Assembly (NCBI GenBank): GCA_944472135.2
Contig: OX235270.1
Coordinates: 85,445,168-85,509,167, forward strand
Source of the DNA: Trichobilharzia regenti
Taxonomy: Eukaryota > Platyhelminthes > Trematoda > Strigeidida > Schistosomatidae
Reading direction: 5' to 3'
Length of the DNA stretch: 64,000 bases
Shown: positions 9,111 to 18,139 of the stretch, piece after piece
How the letters are laid out: the number at the start of each line of letters is the position of its first letter
Position numbering within the stretch: the first letter of the stretch is position 1
Notes under the pieces: model-generated
Told to the model about the DNA's origin: nothing
The model's input: the letters and a program-made list of their open reading frames with translations, nothing else
Databases searched by the model: none
Position numbers and translations under genes: made by a program

Positions 9111-10860
9111 TGATATATTATTTGCGCAACGATTCAGCAAGATATGCGTGCAGTATCTGAAATTCTTGAATTGACAACCGTTTAGCAGTGGAGGTACGTA
9201 CCGTCTGGAAAAAATCCCGCTGATCTAGCATCGCGAGGAGTTATTGATATGAATAACTGGCGAAAAGGTCCAGAGTTCTTGCTACGGGCTGATAGTATGT
9301 GGCCTAGTAGAGAAGATGAACCACCGATAAGCGAGTGTGTCTTGGAGTTTAAGACAAGTGTCAGTTTAACATCTACTCAAGAAAGGCATTCGGGTTTACA
9401 TCAACTTTTAAAATATTATTCTTCCTGGTGCAAACCACTGAAGGCTTTTGAGTGCTTGGCACAATATTTTGCGTATTTAAGAGTCATTTATCCTACAGGA
9501 TACGATAATATGAATGTGGGATCTTTGAGAGTCGAAGATAACAAAAATGCAGAGTTAGCGATTTTGAGGGCAGCTCAGTTGGAAGCGTGGGATGAGGTCG
9601 CCAAGGAAGGTAGTCCCGATTTCGCAGATTTCAAAGCGCGGTTAGATAGATTATCTCCGACAGTTTCCGAAGGAATCGCTGTAGTTGAAGGACGTCTACA
9701 AATTTTAGAATCGTCATATGAGACCCGTCATCCGGCCTTAATACCCTTCTACCATCCAGTCACCGATCTCATTATGAGAGACTACCATATTCTAGAAGGT
9801 CATTTGGTCTCTTCGAAAGTAATATCAAGTATTCGATGTAAGTTCTGGATAGTGAAGGGAGGTACTGCTGTTCGTAAAATAATTGATAAGTGCATGGAAT
9901 GTAAACTACGGAATGCTCGCTCAGCACAGCAGATGATGGCACCACTCTTAGAGTGGCAAGTTTCTGAAGGGAATTATCCATTCGAGTACGTCGGAGTGGA
10001 TTTGTTCGGACCTTTTGTGGTAAAGAGAGGCAGAACACTATATAAGAGATATGGCTGTTTATTCGCCTGCTTGAAAATGAGAGGTGTGCATATTGAGATG
10101 GTTCATACGTTAACTACTGATTCATTTGTTCTAGCATTAGGTGGATTTATAAATCACCGAGGTGCAGCGAAGATGATGTTCAGTGACAGAGGGACTAATT
10201 TTGTTGGCTGTCACGCCGAGCTTAAAGAATATTTCGAAGGTCCTCAAACGAGAGTTCATGAAAAGTTATTGAAATGAAACACCGAGTGACACTTCAACCC
10301 ACCACATGACAGCCATAGAGGTGGGCTGTGGGAAAGACTTATAGGAATTATTAAGCTTATTTTAAGCTTCATAATTGAAAACCAGAGTTTGAATGACGAA
10401 ACATTGGAGACATTTTTATGTGAAGCTGGAGGAATTTTAAATGACTGGCCGCTATTACCTGTGAGGGAAAACGTCGTCAAGGATATCGATGTGTTAAACC
10501 GAAATAAATTATTGTTATTGAGAGGCAACCCTGTCATAGAGAACTCGAGCGCGGAACGAATACCTACGATTCAAAGATGGAAACAAGCTAGGCACATGAA
10601 ATATATATTTTGGAAAAGATGCGTAAGGAGTGCGTTCTAACATCGCAAACTAGAGACAAGTGGAAAACGTTGTGCAGAAACTTAAAGGTTAATGATATAG
10701 TCTTAGAAGCAGATAAATGTGCCACAGGTAGATGGCCTTTGGGAGTGGCAGAAAGCAACTCTCTAGTGGTGATGGGTTGGTGAGTACGGTTGAGGCGATA
10801 ACACGTTGCGGTATGTTGGTGCGAGATATTACGAAACTGCGTCTGCTGGAAAGAGCTGGG
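9111..10860 (+). pseudogene. BEL-C RNase H end and integrase
   Basis: The frame begins upstream of the ATG at 9249: codons before it encode the end of RNase H (YVPSGKNPADLASRG, typical of BEL/Pao), with one TAG at 9183-9185. Integrase features follow: a histidine/cysteine region (FYHPVTD, DYHILEGH, CMECK), first Asp in VGVDLFGPF, second Asp in FSDRGTNF. The frame is then closed by TGA at 10275-10277 and TGA at 10287-10289, but continues open in the same frame through GGLWERL, whose Glu (10332-10334) would be the third catalytic residue, to 10640. After a frameshift near 10610 the C-terminal part resembles DUF5641 (NDIVLEADK, GRWPLG). Non-functional as it stands. Confidence 0.85.
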
Positions 10861-10905
10861 AGACGAGAGGCATAGGTGAACCACTTGACGATTTGCAAAC
10901 CTATG

Positions 10906-11280
10906 GCGTCAACCTGAGAAGGGTTGTAGGCGTACTGCTTTAAGTCCTACAGTTCAACGGTAGTGCGTCAAGGCAGAATCCACAACATTTGATGTATTGA
11001 ATGTACATATGTTTGTATGAAGTAATTGAGTGGGTTCAAATTAATGTAACTGTAAGTTAATCTTGTTTGTGTCCGAACATTCTTCGACATACAATCGTCA
11101 ACCTGAGAAGGGTTGTAGGCGAACTGGTGTAAGTCCTGCGATTCTTCAAAGGAATTCCATCAAGATGTGATCCGCGAGTTTGTTTGTACAGTTTGTATAT
11201 ATGTGTGGTGTGTCATATCAATTGGTGTTTTTGGATCAATTGTGTTTACTTATTGTTTTCGTACCTCGTTGTTATTACAT
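10906..11280 (+). repeat. Two ~190-bp tandem units in BEL-C
   Basis: Same unit as in BEL-A, beginning near 10906 and 11097 with TCAACCTGAGAAGGGTTGTA. One unit fewer than BEL-A, so copy number varies between elements. Confidence 0.8.
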
Positions 11281-11596
11281 AATTTTGTTAAAACTTTCGT
11301 CGTGATTACTTCTGAAATTGTGTCCACTCTTCTACATCCATGAATGAGTTGATTGATGTTAAGGACAGCAGATGGGTCGTATACGCCGGGGAGGCTACGC
11401 TACTGCTGAGAATGAAATGCACACGGAGATAATTGTTAGCTGCGGTCCGCCACGCCGGGGAGAAAGAGTGTAAACGACTGAGGCTCGCATACGTCACCGC
11501 TACTAGAACTGAGGCAGAATGAGTGACAAGCGATTGCAGTGGTAATTGGTAGTGAGTAGATAAGAGGATGTGCGAAGAGTATCGTGAGGCGGTGCT

Positions 11597-11878
11597 ATGG
11601 TCACGTTGCATTCTGCAAGAGACTTTCTAGCAAGTGGCGATTGTGTTGCAAGATGTCAAGAGGAGGTCTCTGTCTGGAGGCGCAGGTCGTCAGCGATGTG
11701 TGAGATTGTGCTGTGGGTATGCTTGTGGTGTGTTGGCTTTTCTGTTTGTTTTCCATTTCAGCTCTGTCCGAGTGACCCGGGTTCTCGCAATGGCATCCAA
11801 GTCAACGTGAATTGGTCGTGGAGGAAAACACGGATGGATCCCTTTTTGCCGGGGAGTGTCAATGGAGTTGAAGATTGA
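11597..11878 (+). CDS. Small hypothetical ORF before the BEL-C 3' LTR
   Basis: 93 codons, counterpart of 7909-8190, with the same hydrophobic middle and the stop inside the LTR. No recognised family; it may be chance. Confidence 0.2.
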   Translation: MVTLHSARDFLASGDCVARCQEEVSVWRRRSSAMCEIVLWVCLWCVGFSVCFPFQLCPSDPGSRNGIQVNVNWSWRKTRMDPFLPGSVNGVED

Positions 11879-12005
11879 ACGATCAATTCATGGTTGTTTG
11901 CTCAAAATCAACTTCCCCAATTTTCGCGGAGGCATCAATACGACAGTCATCGTCTCATCGGTCGCTGTTCAGAAAGAAGGGTGAAACATCGTCAGAAGTA
12001 ATCTT
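11857..12005 (+). repeat. Truncated BEL-C 3' LTR
   Basis: TGTCAATGGAG onward for 149 bp matches the BEL-A 3' LTR, then at 12006 the sequence switches to BEL gag read on the opposite strand. The breakpoint lies in ATAGAAG-like sequence on the gag side. Confidence 0.8.
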
Positions 12006-13918
12006 CTATCAGCTATATCCTCAAATCTGAACGGCAACACGCCCATGTCATTGTATCGTAGAATATAGATGACGAACAAACACACGTAGTATCTGGTCAA
12101 CCAAGCGTAGGCACAGAGTAATTTACACCAAAGATGATAGCATTCAAATAGTAACTTGAAACTAGAAATGCCTTTATTCGTGCACGTCAATTTAACAATT
12201 ACTCTCTCGTTTACACTTGGCTTATCCTCACTAAACTGACCATTGATATTCGTCCTTTCAAACGAACTGATACTATCATAGTCATTGCACAAGATACTTG
12301 AGTTGATGGGTATCTGTTTCATTGTGGATGACAGCACCAACGACGACTGATTGATATCAGTTGATGAAGCTAGCGGTGGATCAAAAGCTGTTGTTGCTCG
12401 ACTTTCAGAAAGTTGTCTACCTGCAAGACCACCACCACTGCTGTCTTTTACTATCAGCTCCGGTTTAGCACTATCATCTGATGATAGGTGGGCTACATGC
12501 TGATCAATCACACTGACGGTCTCACAAGTACGCATGCCTTCTGCAACTGCATCTGCATTTATTTCTACTTCACGTTCAAGTTCTACAGAACCTTTGTTCA
12601 ACTTAGCAGTAGTAGGCATTCCCCTCATTTCATCATGATCAACCAAAGACAAATCTGCACTATCATGATCATTATCACAAATATTCAATTTACCGTCAAG
12701 TTCATCATTTTCAAACTCTTTAATAACAGAAGTAGACAATTTTGGTTTCTCCCCACAAATCATTAAAGGTTTTATATCTTCACTCTGACTAGTAATACCT
12801 TGTAAACTTGTAGGGTCAGAACTGCACTCTGAAGCAGTAACTCTATTCTGTGACACTCTATTCAACAATGGCTTACCAGTTGTAACTACAGACTTCCTGA
12901 CCGCACCGTTATCGTCACACAATTCGGAGTCAGACCTGGAGTTTACATTTAGCTTATCACTGAACTTGCTCACCGGTTCACGGTTCACTTCTGTATGCAC
13001 CTCTTGTAAACGTGTAAAACACAACCGTGTTTCTCTTGCAGCTTGCAACTTATCTGTTGAGGATGTACTACGAAACCTGTTACACTCACTAGGTCTATAT
13101 GCATTACTATACATCATGGAGCCTTCTCGATATCCACCTCTCTGAGGCCTACTCGTCATCAATGATTGCATTTTGCTCTCAGACTGCTCTATTCTAGGGG
13201 TGAGATTCAATATACTGGCAAACTTGCTCATCGATTGATTGACACTAGTATTTACCAGTTTCAGGATATCATCAAACTTTGGCTCGATACCCTCATCCTC
13301 CATACGGGAGCTTATCTTCACCCGCTTCCTTTGCAGTCGAGTAGGTAGGCGTCTCGCAATTACTTCTAGCATAAAACTCGAGTTGAGGTCACTCGTGCGA
13401 TTCATCGAAATCATTCCATTCTTGTAAATTAGCAAATTATCTAAAAACTGAGTGAGTGCCTGGGAGTCATCCTGTAATTGACCACCATTACCCTTAACAG
13501 CGTCGAATAATTTCCCTGCAATCATCGAAGGTCTTCCAAACCTTCGACGTAATATGCTCATAGCCTCGTAGTAGCCCTCTTTTGGCTTCAGAAACTTACA
13601 GCACTGTATAGCTCTTGCAGCATCTCCAGTGCAATACCTCATCAAATACATTAACTTCAATTCATCACTTAATAGATAACTACTCAACATGATCTCAAAC
13701 TCCTTTACAAATCTTAAATAATCGGCCGGGTTTCCATCAAAACACCGTGGTTCAAACTTAGGGAGTTTGATGTTCCTATTATCCCTGAACAGCGAAACAG
13801 TAACATCAACCATGTCATGCTTAACATCAGACACATCGTTACAATTAACAGACAAGTCACAATGACTTACTTTCCTGTTTGTATCCAAGACACTCTGTCC
13901 CTTCTTTGACCCAGGCAT
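11969..13918 (-). CDS. BEL-B gag, 3' end fused to an LTR
   Basis: 649 codons from the ATG at 13918. Very similar to BEL-A gag over its whole length, including the DUF1759-like region (residues about 50-200) and the residual pre-integrase tail. The true gag ends near residue 637 (RFEDIAD); the last dozen residues are read antisense from the BEL-C LTR (12005 and lower), so this is a chimeric C terminus made by a rearrangement. The element's own 3' region and 3' LTR are missing. Its 5' LTR is at 14063-14424. Confidence 0.8.
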   Translation of the reverse strand: MPGSKKGQSVLDTNRKVSHCDLSVNCNDVSDVKHDMVDVTVSLFRDNRNIKLPKFEPRCFDGNPADYLRFVKEFEIMLSSYLLSDELKLMYLMRYCTGDAARAIQCCKFLKPKEGYYEAMSILRRRFGRPSMIAGKLFDAVKGNGGQLQDDSQALTQFLDNLLIYKNGMISMNRTSDLNSSFMLEVIARRLPTRLQRKRVKISSRMEDEGIEPKFDDILKLVNTSVNQSMSKFASILNLTPRIEQSESKMQSLMTSRPQRGGYREGSMMYSNAYRPSECNRFRSTSSTDKLQAARETRLCFTRLQEVHTEVNREPVSKFSDKLNVNSRSDSELCDDNGAVRKSVVTTGKPLLNRVSQNRVTASECSSDPTSLQGITSQSEDIKPLMICGEKPKLSTSVIKEFENDELDGKLNICDNDHDSADLSLVDHDEMRGMPTTAKLNKGSVELEREVEINADAVAEGMRTCETVSVIDQHVAHLSSDDSAKPELIVKDSSGGGLAGRQLSESRATTAFDPPLASSTDINQSSLVLSSTMKQIPINSSILCNDYDSISSFERTNINGQFSEDKPSVNERVIVKLTCTNKGISSFKLLFECYHLWCKLLCAYAWLTRYYVCLFVIYILRYNDMGVLPFRFEDIADRRLLLTMFHPSF

Positions 13919-14062
13919 TGTTGAACTTGAGCAAATTCCAAAAAAGTTGCAGATATTGCTTGTTCAAAGAGGACTTGACCGGCACCAGGAAAAATGAACG
14001 GCGACTATCCAAACTTTCACCAACTGTTTGAATCCGCCAGATCTGTTTCTATCGTCAGAAAC

Positions 14063-14424
14063 TCTCAATCACGTCTCATAAACCGTTAATGCCCAGCTCT
14101 CGCTACGCTCGTTCCCATGCTGTTCTTCGAAGTTTTCTCGGAAACGCTTAGTTATAACGGACGAGAAAACCAAAACACCGATTGGCCGCTTGAGAATTCT
14201 TTATTGTTACACCAACATATAAAAAGAATAACTGAACTAAGGTCTGTGAACAAATATTACAATAATAAATCATAAGATTACTTCTGACGATGTTTCACTC
14301 TTCTTTCTGAACAGCGACCGATGAGACGATGACTGTCGTATTGATGCCTCCGCGAAGAATATGGAGGATTTGGGTTTGAGCAAACAACCATGAATTGATC
14401 GTTCAATCTTCAAGTCCATTGACA
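14063..14424 (-). repeat. BEL-B 5' LTR
   Basis: Reverse-complement BEL LTR: on the minus strand it begins TGTCAATGGACTTGAAG at 14424 and ends near 14063 (CGTGATTGAG). It shares the CCAAATCCTCC U3 variant with the BEL-A 5' LTR. The leader to the gag ATG follows at 14062-13919. Confidence 0.85.
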
Positions 14425-14486
14425 GACAGCGTGAGGCCCCGCGTAATATGAGCTGGACAGTGACATTTTATGAGACTTGGCTGACA
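14425..14486 (+). repeat. BEL LTR 3'-end fragment
   Basis: AGCGTGAGGCCCCGCGTAAT through GGCTGACA matches the last ~60 bp of a plus-strand BEL LTR. It abuts the Gypsy sequence at exactly the position where BEL-A abuts Gypsy at 8526/8527. Probably the right end of the LTR that begins at 11857. Confidence 0.7.
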
Positions 14487-14773
14487 ATAATCTTTTACCA
14501 TCTCTTGCACTTGTCGCTCAACTTCGCCTTCCAAATGACATGGAACTCTTCGCGTCGTAAATGACCTTACTTTCGGATCACTTAACGGAATTTCATGATT
14601 CACCTTATCGGAATAACCCTATGGGTCGCCATCTCCAGTGAACAGATGATCGTATTTATTAATTAACTCTGTCATCCTGTGTACCGTCGACAGCTTAACC
14701 ACTGTTATCTCGCTGGTCTCTTACATGTTGATATGCCTGTATTTCGTGATCACAACGTTAGCTTGTGTGTCGA
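14487..14773 (-). pseudogene. Gypsy-1 protease-RT linker, second copy
   Basis: Minus-strand frames encode the lead into RT (VRSFTTRRVPCHLEGEVERQ at about 14570-14510), cut off by the BEL LTR fragment. Continuous with gag-protease to the right except for stop codons (for example near 14730). No SINE is present, unlike in the first copy. Confidence 0.7.
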
Positions 14774-15787
14774 TTATCGCACCAATCTCCCGCAGAACAT
14801 CCGCTCCTTGTATCGTTCGCTGTAGTTTGGGTACAACAATGAAATAAACGTCACCTCGCAGCCGCCAACAACGACCGTACAGTTCGATCTACCCGCGATA
14901 CGTACCACATACCCGCCTACCGTTTGTACTGTCAATGAACACGGATTAACACTCTTACATAAGTTCTTATCTATTAACGACACGGCCACTCCTGTATCTA
15001 CTAAACATACTACTTTTTGATCATTCACTCGCAACTTCGAATATACAGCCCCTTTCTCAATAACCCCCACTAAATCTAGTTTCATACGAGATAAAGAACA
15101 CGTATTATACCGTCTGAAACTTTTTCTTTTTCGCCTTTCTGGGCAGTATCTCCTCCAGTGTCCCGGCTTACCGCATTCAAAACATCGGTCTTTTCTATCA
15201 CCCAACTTTAACGCCGCCACTTCCCGCTGCAACGCTTCAATTTTCTGCTCGTATTCGTTTGCTTTTGGTTGCCCTATAGCGGCTACAGTTGTGCTCAGCA
15301 GCTGTCTGGTCACCTTTGCCAGCTCACTAATATCCATCGGCTGCGTTGCGTTAACCAGTTGTAATCGCTGAGAAATGTGGTCTGGGACACTCGCAAGGAA
15401 TTGGGAAGACAGTAACTGCGCTTCTGATTCTTCATCCCAAGTGGGAAGCGCACGTCGAAGTAGATTCGTCAATTTCACCGCCAACGCAAACGGGTCTCCA
15501 TCAGGTCCCAGCTTCGTTGAACGGAACTGCTGCATTGCTAGCAGCCTGTCTGTTGCGCTATCAGACTCCGACACCAATCGTTCAACCAATGTCTTCCAAG
15601 ACGGTGTGCCATCTGACCTGTCTATGCTGTCATATGCCACCTTCGCTCGGCCTCTCAATAGCGTCCTCAGGACAACCGCCTTCGCCGCCTGCTCCTTGAC
15701 ACCTACCAGCTCAGTGACGGCCTCGAAGTCACGTAAGAAGCTCCGTATGTCTCCTTCTTCAAATGCGGTTGGCCATGGGATCTTCAT
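14774..15787 (-). CDS. Gypsy-1 gag-protease
   Basis: 337 codons from the ATG at 15787, shortly after the 5' LTR and primer site. Residues 1-180 are a capsid-like gag (LRDFEAVTELVGVKEQ, LLSSQFLASVPDHI). A complete CCHC zinc knuckle, CFECGKPGHWRRYC, lies at about 202-215, for nucleic-acid binding. The aspartic protease starts at about 255 with CLVDTGVAVSLI (the DTG catalytic triad). The frame ends inside the protease region, so the protease and the rest of pol are out of register or interrupted. Most intact part of Gypsy-1. Confidence 0.8.
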   Translation of the reverse strand: MKIPWPTAFEEGDIRSFLRDFEAVTELVGVKEQAAKAVVLRTLLRGRAKVAYDSIDRSDGTPSWKTLVERLVSESDSATDRLLAMQQFRSTKLGPDGDPFALAVKLTNLLRRALPTWDEESEAQLLSSQFLASVPDHISQRLQLVNATQPMDISELAKVTRQLLSTTVAAIGQPKANEYEQKIEALQREVAALKLGDRKDRCFECGKPGHWRRYCPERRKRKSFRRYNTCSLSRMKLDLVGVIEKGAVYSKLRVNDQKVVCLVDTGVAVSLIDKNLCKSVNPCSLTVQTVGGYVVRIAGRSNCTVVVGGCEVTFISLLYPNYSERYKERMFCGRLVR

Positions 15788-15792
15788 TTTTC

Positions 15793-15810
15793 TGAGGCAG
15801 CGACACCAAT
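15793..15810 (-). promoter_or_regulatory. Gypsy-1 primer-binding site
   Basis: Directly next to the 5' LTR; on the coding strand it reads ATTGGTGTCGCTGCCTCA. TGG after a one- or two-base gap from the LTR is the usual complement of a tRNA 3' CCA. Gypsy-2 has TGGTGTCGGAGG at the same place. Which tRNA is used is not determined. Confidence 0.6.
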
Positions 15811-16085
15811 TGTAACGACAAAAGACAAGAGTCAGGGAACAAATCCTTTATTAAGGAAATCAACACGCATTTATATACATTTCATGTACATTATTATAGC
15901 TTATTCAAGCAGACAAACAGTCTTCTAATTGGTTGTTTCTTACAGAAAGCTGACTTTGCATCTCTTTGTGACTGTTTCTTGAATGTCAGATAATCTATAC
16001 GCCAAGTCTGCTATGACTGGCTGTTGAATCAGTCCACTGACGTAAAATGCTGTCTACCATTTTTGGCTAGCCTGCTCTCACCACA
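15811..16085 (-). repeat. Gypsy-1 5' LTR (internal)
   Basis: 275 bp, the same as 1770-2044 except one base. On the coding strand it begins TGTGGTGAGAGC and ends GTCGTTACA. The right flank (ACACC) does not repeat the left flank of the other LTR, so this is not the original right edge of the insertion. Confidence 0.9.
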
Positions 16086-16395
16086 ACACCCATTAAGATG
16101 GTTAGGGTATGTGCTATGCAAAACTTGGAATTAGTCCATAAAATCTTCGAAAGTCAGCTTGAACCACATAGGTAAAGTGTAGGCTTCCTGGTTGGAGTCC
16201 TCAGGATTAAAAGAACTAATGGCCTCAAGTACTACATTCTGGCAATCATGTATTACAGTAAACTATAAACATTAAGTTTAGCCTACAGAAAAGAATAGCA
16301 ATAAGAAACTACCAACAAGCCGACAAAGAACCTATTGTTTAACAAATATGCGAAAGGAAATAGAGGTGGGACGGGCATACGCCACGCAGACCAAG
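16086..16395. other. Spacer between two Gypsy LTRs
   Basis: No coding capacity or known repeat recognised. It separates the young LTR (15811-16085) from the LTR relic at 16396-16552. Confidence 0.4.
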
Positions 16396-16552
16396 CAGAC
16401 TATGTCTTGAATGTCAGATAATATATACACCATATCTTCCGTGTTTGGTTGTCGGATCAGTCGTGTTGATAATTTCTCACCACCAGTATTCGCAACCTAC
16501 CCATTGACGTAAATTGCTGTCTACCATTTTTGGCTAGCCTGCTCTCACCACG
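16396..16552 (-). repeat. Relic of a Gypsy-1-type LTR
   Basis: CTTGAATGTCAGATAAT and the CTACCATTTTTGGCTAGCC to CTCTCACCAC end match the Gypsy-1 LTR; the middle is diverged and carries an insertion. It is followed by CCAG, which matches the four bases before 1770. Confidence 0.7.
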
Positions 16553-17625
16553 CCAGTCTTTTATCCGTATCGACAATCTGACTGACTGAATAGCTGAATG
16601 GCTGACTCACTGACTGAGTTAACATTCGTGTTGAACAGAATCCGAATTTCGTTCTTCATGATTAGGAGCGTAGGAGACTTCCAGCCTGACACCAGCTTAA
16701 TGAGGATTGTTCCTGACCGGCACTGACATTGACATCTCGCATCCGCGCTGTGCGCCCCCTACTTGAAAGGATGTTTCCTAGATATGTGGAAGCAGTGACC
16801 TCTTCCAAATTCATTCCATTGATAGTGGTTGTTGTTCTTCGCGGTAGTGGTGGTGGTGATGGTGTTGGTTGCTGTTGATATCTGGTTTGTTGGTTGTTTG
16901 GCTGCTTTCTGGGTTGGATGGTTGGTTGGCTGGTTTCTGGGTTGGATGGTTGGTTGGCTATCTACATCACCTGCGTCCTCTCAATGTTCACTCAGAGTCC
17001 TGTCGTCACCGCCTGAGTCTTCTGCCAACCAGTTGGCTTTCGCCAGTCAGTCTTCCTTTCTCTGTGTGACATTAGACATAGATCATCCACGAAGTCCACA
17101 TCTTCCAGAGTCTTCTTATCGGTCAGTCCGACATATTCCTGTCTTCCCACTGCCCAGTAACGCTCTTCCGAAGAACCCAGTCCACCACGGTTAGCAATAT
17201 CATCTGTGATAATAGGCGGCCAGTCTCGTCTTACTCCTTCACTCCTCACTTCGAACGCCTCACCGAGATTTCTGTTGTGGATCACCTGACACGAGGGATT
17301 GTCGTGTGGCCAGCTGTGGTTGAGTGATGTTGATGAAGACGTGTGCATTGCACACCGTGGAGTTGAACTGAAGTTCCCAATTGCTCCGGAGTCACTTCTG
17401 TTGGAGGCCATTTCAAAGTCGATGAAGTTGAGGAAGAGATAGATGGATAGATAGATAGGTAGACTGCCATTTTATGCTGTGTTCTGTGATGATGAGTAGA
17501 GTTGGAATTTGATCAGCACATGATTTGGCCTTCCTGAATTGAGCCAGCTTGTTCCGGTCTGGTGGAGTTGTGTGTCCAGTGCATCTGTTGTGGTCTCTAT
17601 GATGATGCGACTTAGTACTGCAAAT
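16553..17625 (-). pseudogene. RTE LINE reverse transcriptase fragment
   Basis: On the minus strand, frames 17470-17282 and 17411-16992 correspond to the RT of an RTE-clade LINE. GEAFEVRSEGVRR recalls the FEVxxGVRQG motif and VDFVDDLCLMSH is the FADD-type active site with V for A. Most of the usual palm segment between them is missing, the same defect as in the copies at 42.3-43.5 and 48.5-49.8 kb. This copy lacks the SINE found in those two. The continuation lies at 1769-1440, beyond the Gypsy composite. Confidence 0.75.
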
Positions 17626-17896
17626 GAACAGTAATGCTGCTTTCTACGTTTGCAATACTTCAGTGTTATTCAGAATATTGTTGGCGCTTACGATGAACAA
17701 CGGAACAGATTCCATTCTGTTTATCATCGCAAAGTTGGTCCTTTGTATCTGCTTATACCAAAATAATGCTGTACTTAGCCTCTACTGTGGAGTTTTATAA
17801 ATTTTCGAACCCTAATTGATTGATAAAATGATAATGATCACAAGGTTTTCATCACGTGTGCCTTACTCTAGCACTTGTGTATCACCCTCTTCTTAC
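17626..17896. other. No recognisable feature
   Basis: AT-rich spacer up to the Gypsy-2 left LTR; the last four bases, TTAC (17893-17896), are the target duplication. Confidence 0.5.
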
Positions 17897-18139
17897 TATA
17901 ACGCACAAAGACCATAAGCACGACGGGTGAAGAAGAAGGCAAAGACGGCGAGGAGGAAGCGTTTATTTCAAGGAAGCCAGACTCGAATTACCCGGGTACA
18001 AGCTAGTTCTCATCATTTATAACAAGTTTGGATAACCGGTCTTCCTCTTGCTCCAGTGATGCCACATCAACGTTTCTTTCTGAAAAAGAAGAAAAAGAAA
18101 CTTGTTTAGTGGCATTGTATCGGTTTCCATTGCATTACA
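17897..18139 (-). repeat. Gypsy-2 3' LTR
   Basis: 243 bp; on the coding strand TGTAATGCAATGG to GTGCGTTATA. Its first bases complete the stop codon of the gag-pol frame. Confidence 0.92.

Larger units (their letters stand above)
1770..16552 (-). mobile_element. Gypsy-1 composite with nested BEL elements
   Basis: Outer LTR-type ends are at 1770-2044 (complete) and 16396-16552 (relic), flanked by the 4-bp duplication CCAG at 1766-1769 and 16553-16556. The interior reads on the minus strand as gag-protease (15787-14774), start of RT (about 14603-14487), then RT/RNase H (4480-3641), RNase H/integrase (3623-2310) and a C-terminal tail (2313-2026). BEL/Pao elements and a SINE interrupt it. A second complete LTR, nearly identical to the left one, lies inside at 15811-16085. 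Frameshifts and lost catalytic residues make it defective. Confidence 0.75.

Noticed and set aside
16829..17194. Trp/Gly-rich 121-codon plus-strand frame (and its counterparts at 42919-43191 and 48851-49123)
   Set aside because: Antisense shadow of the LINE RT; the Trp/Gly run comes from a GGTT-rich stretch.
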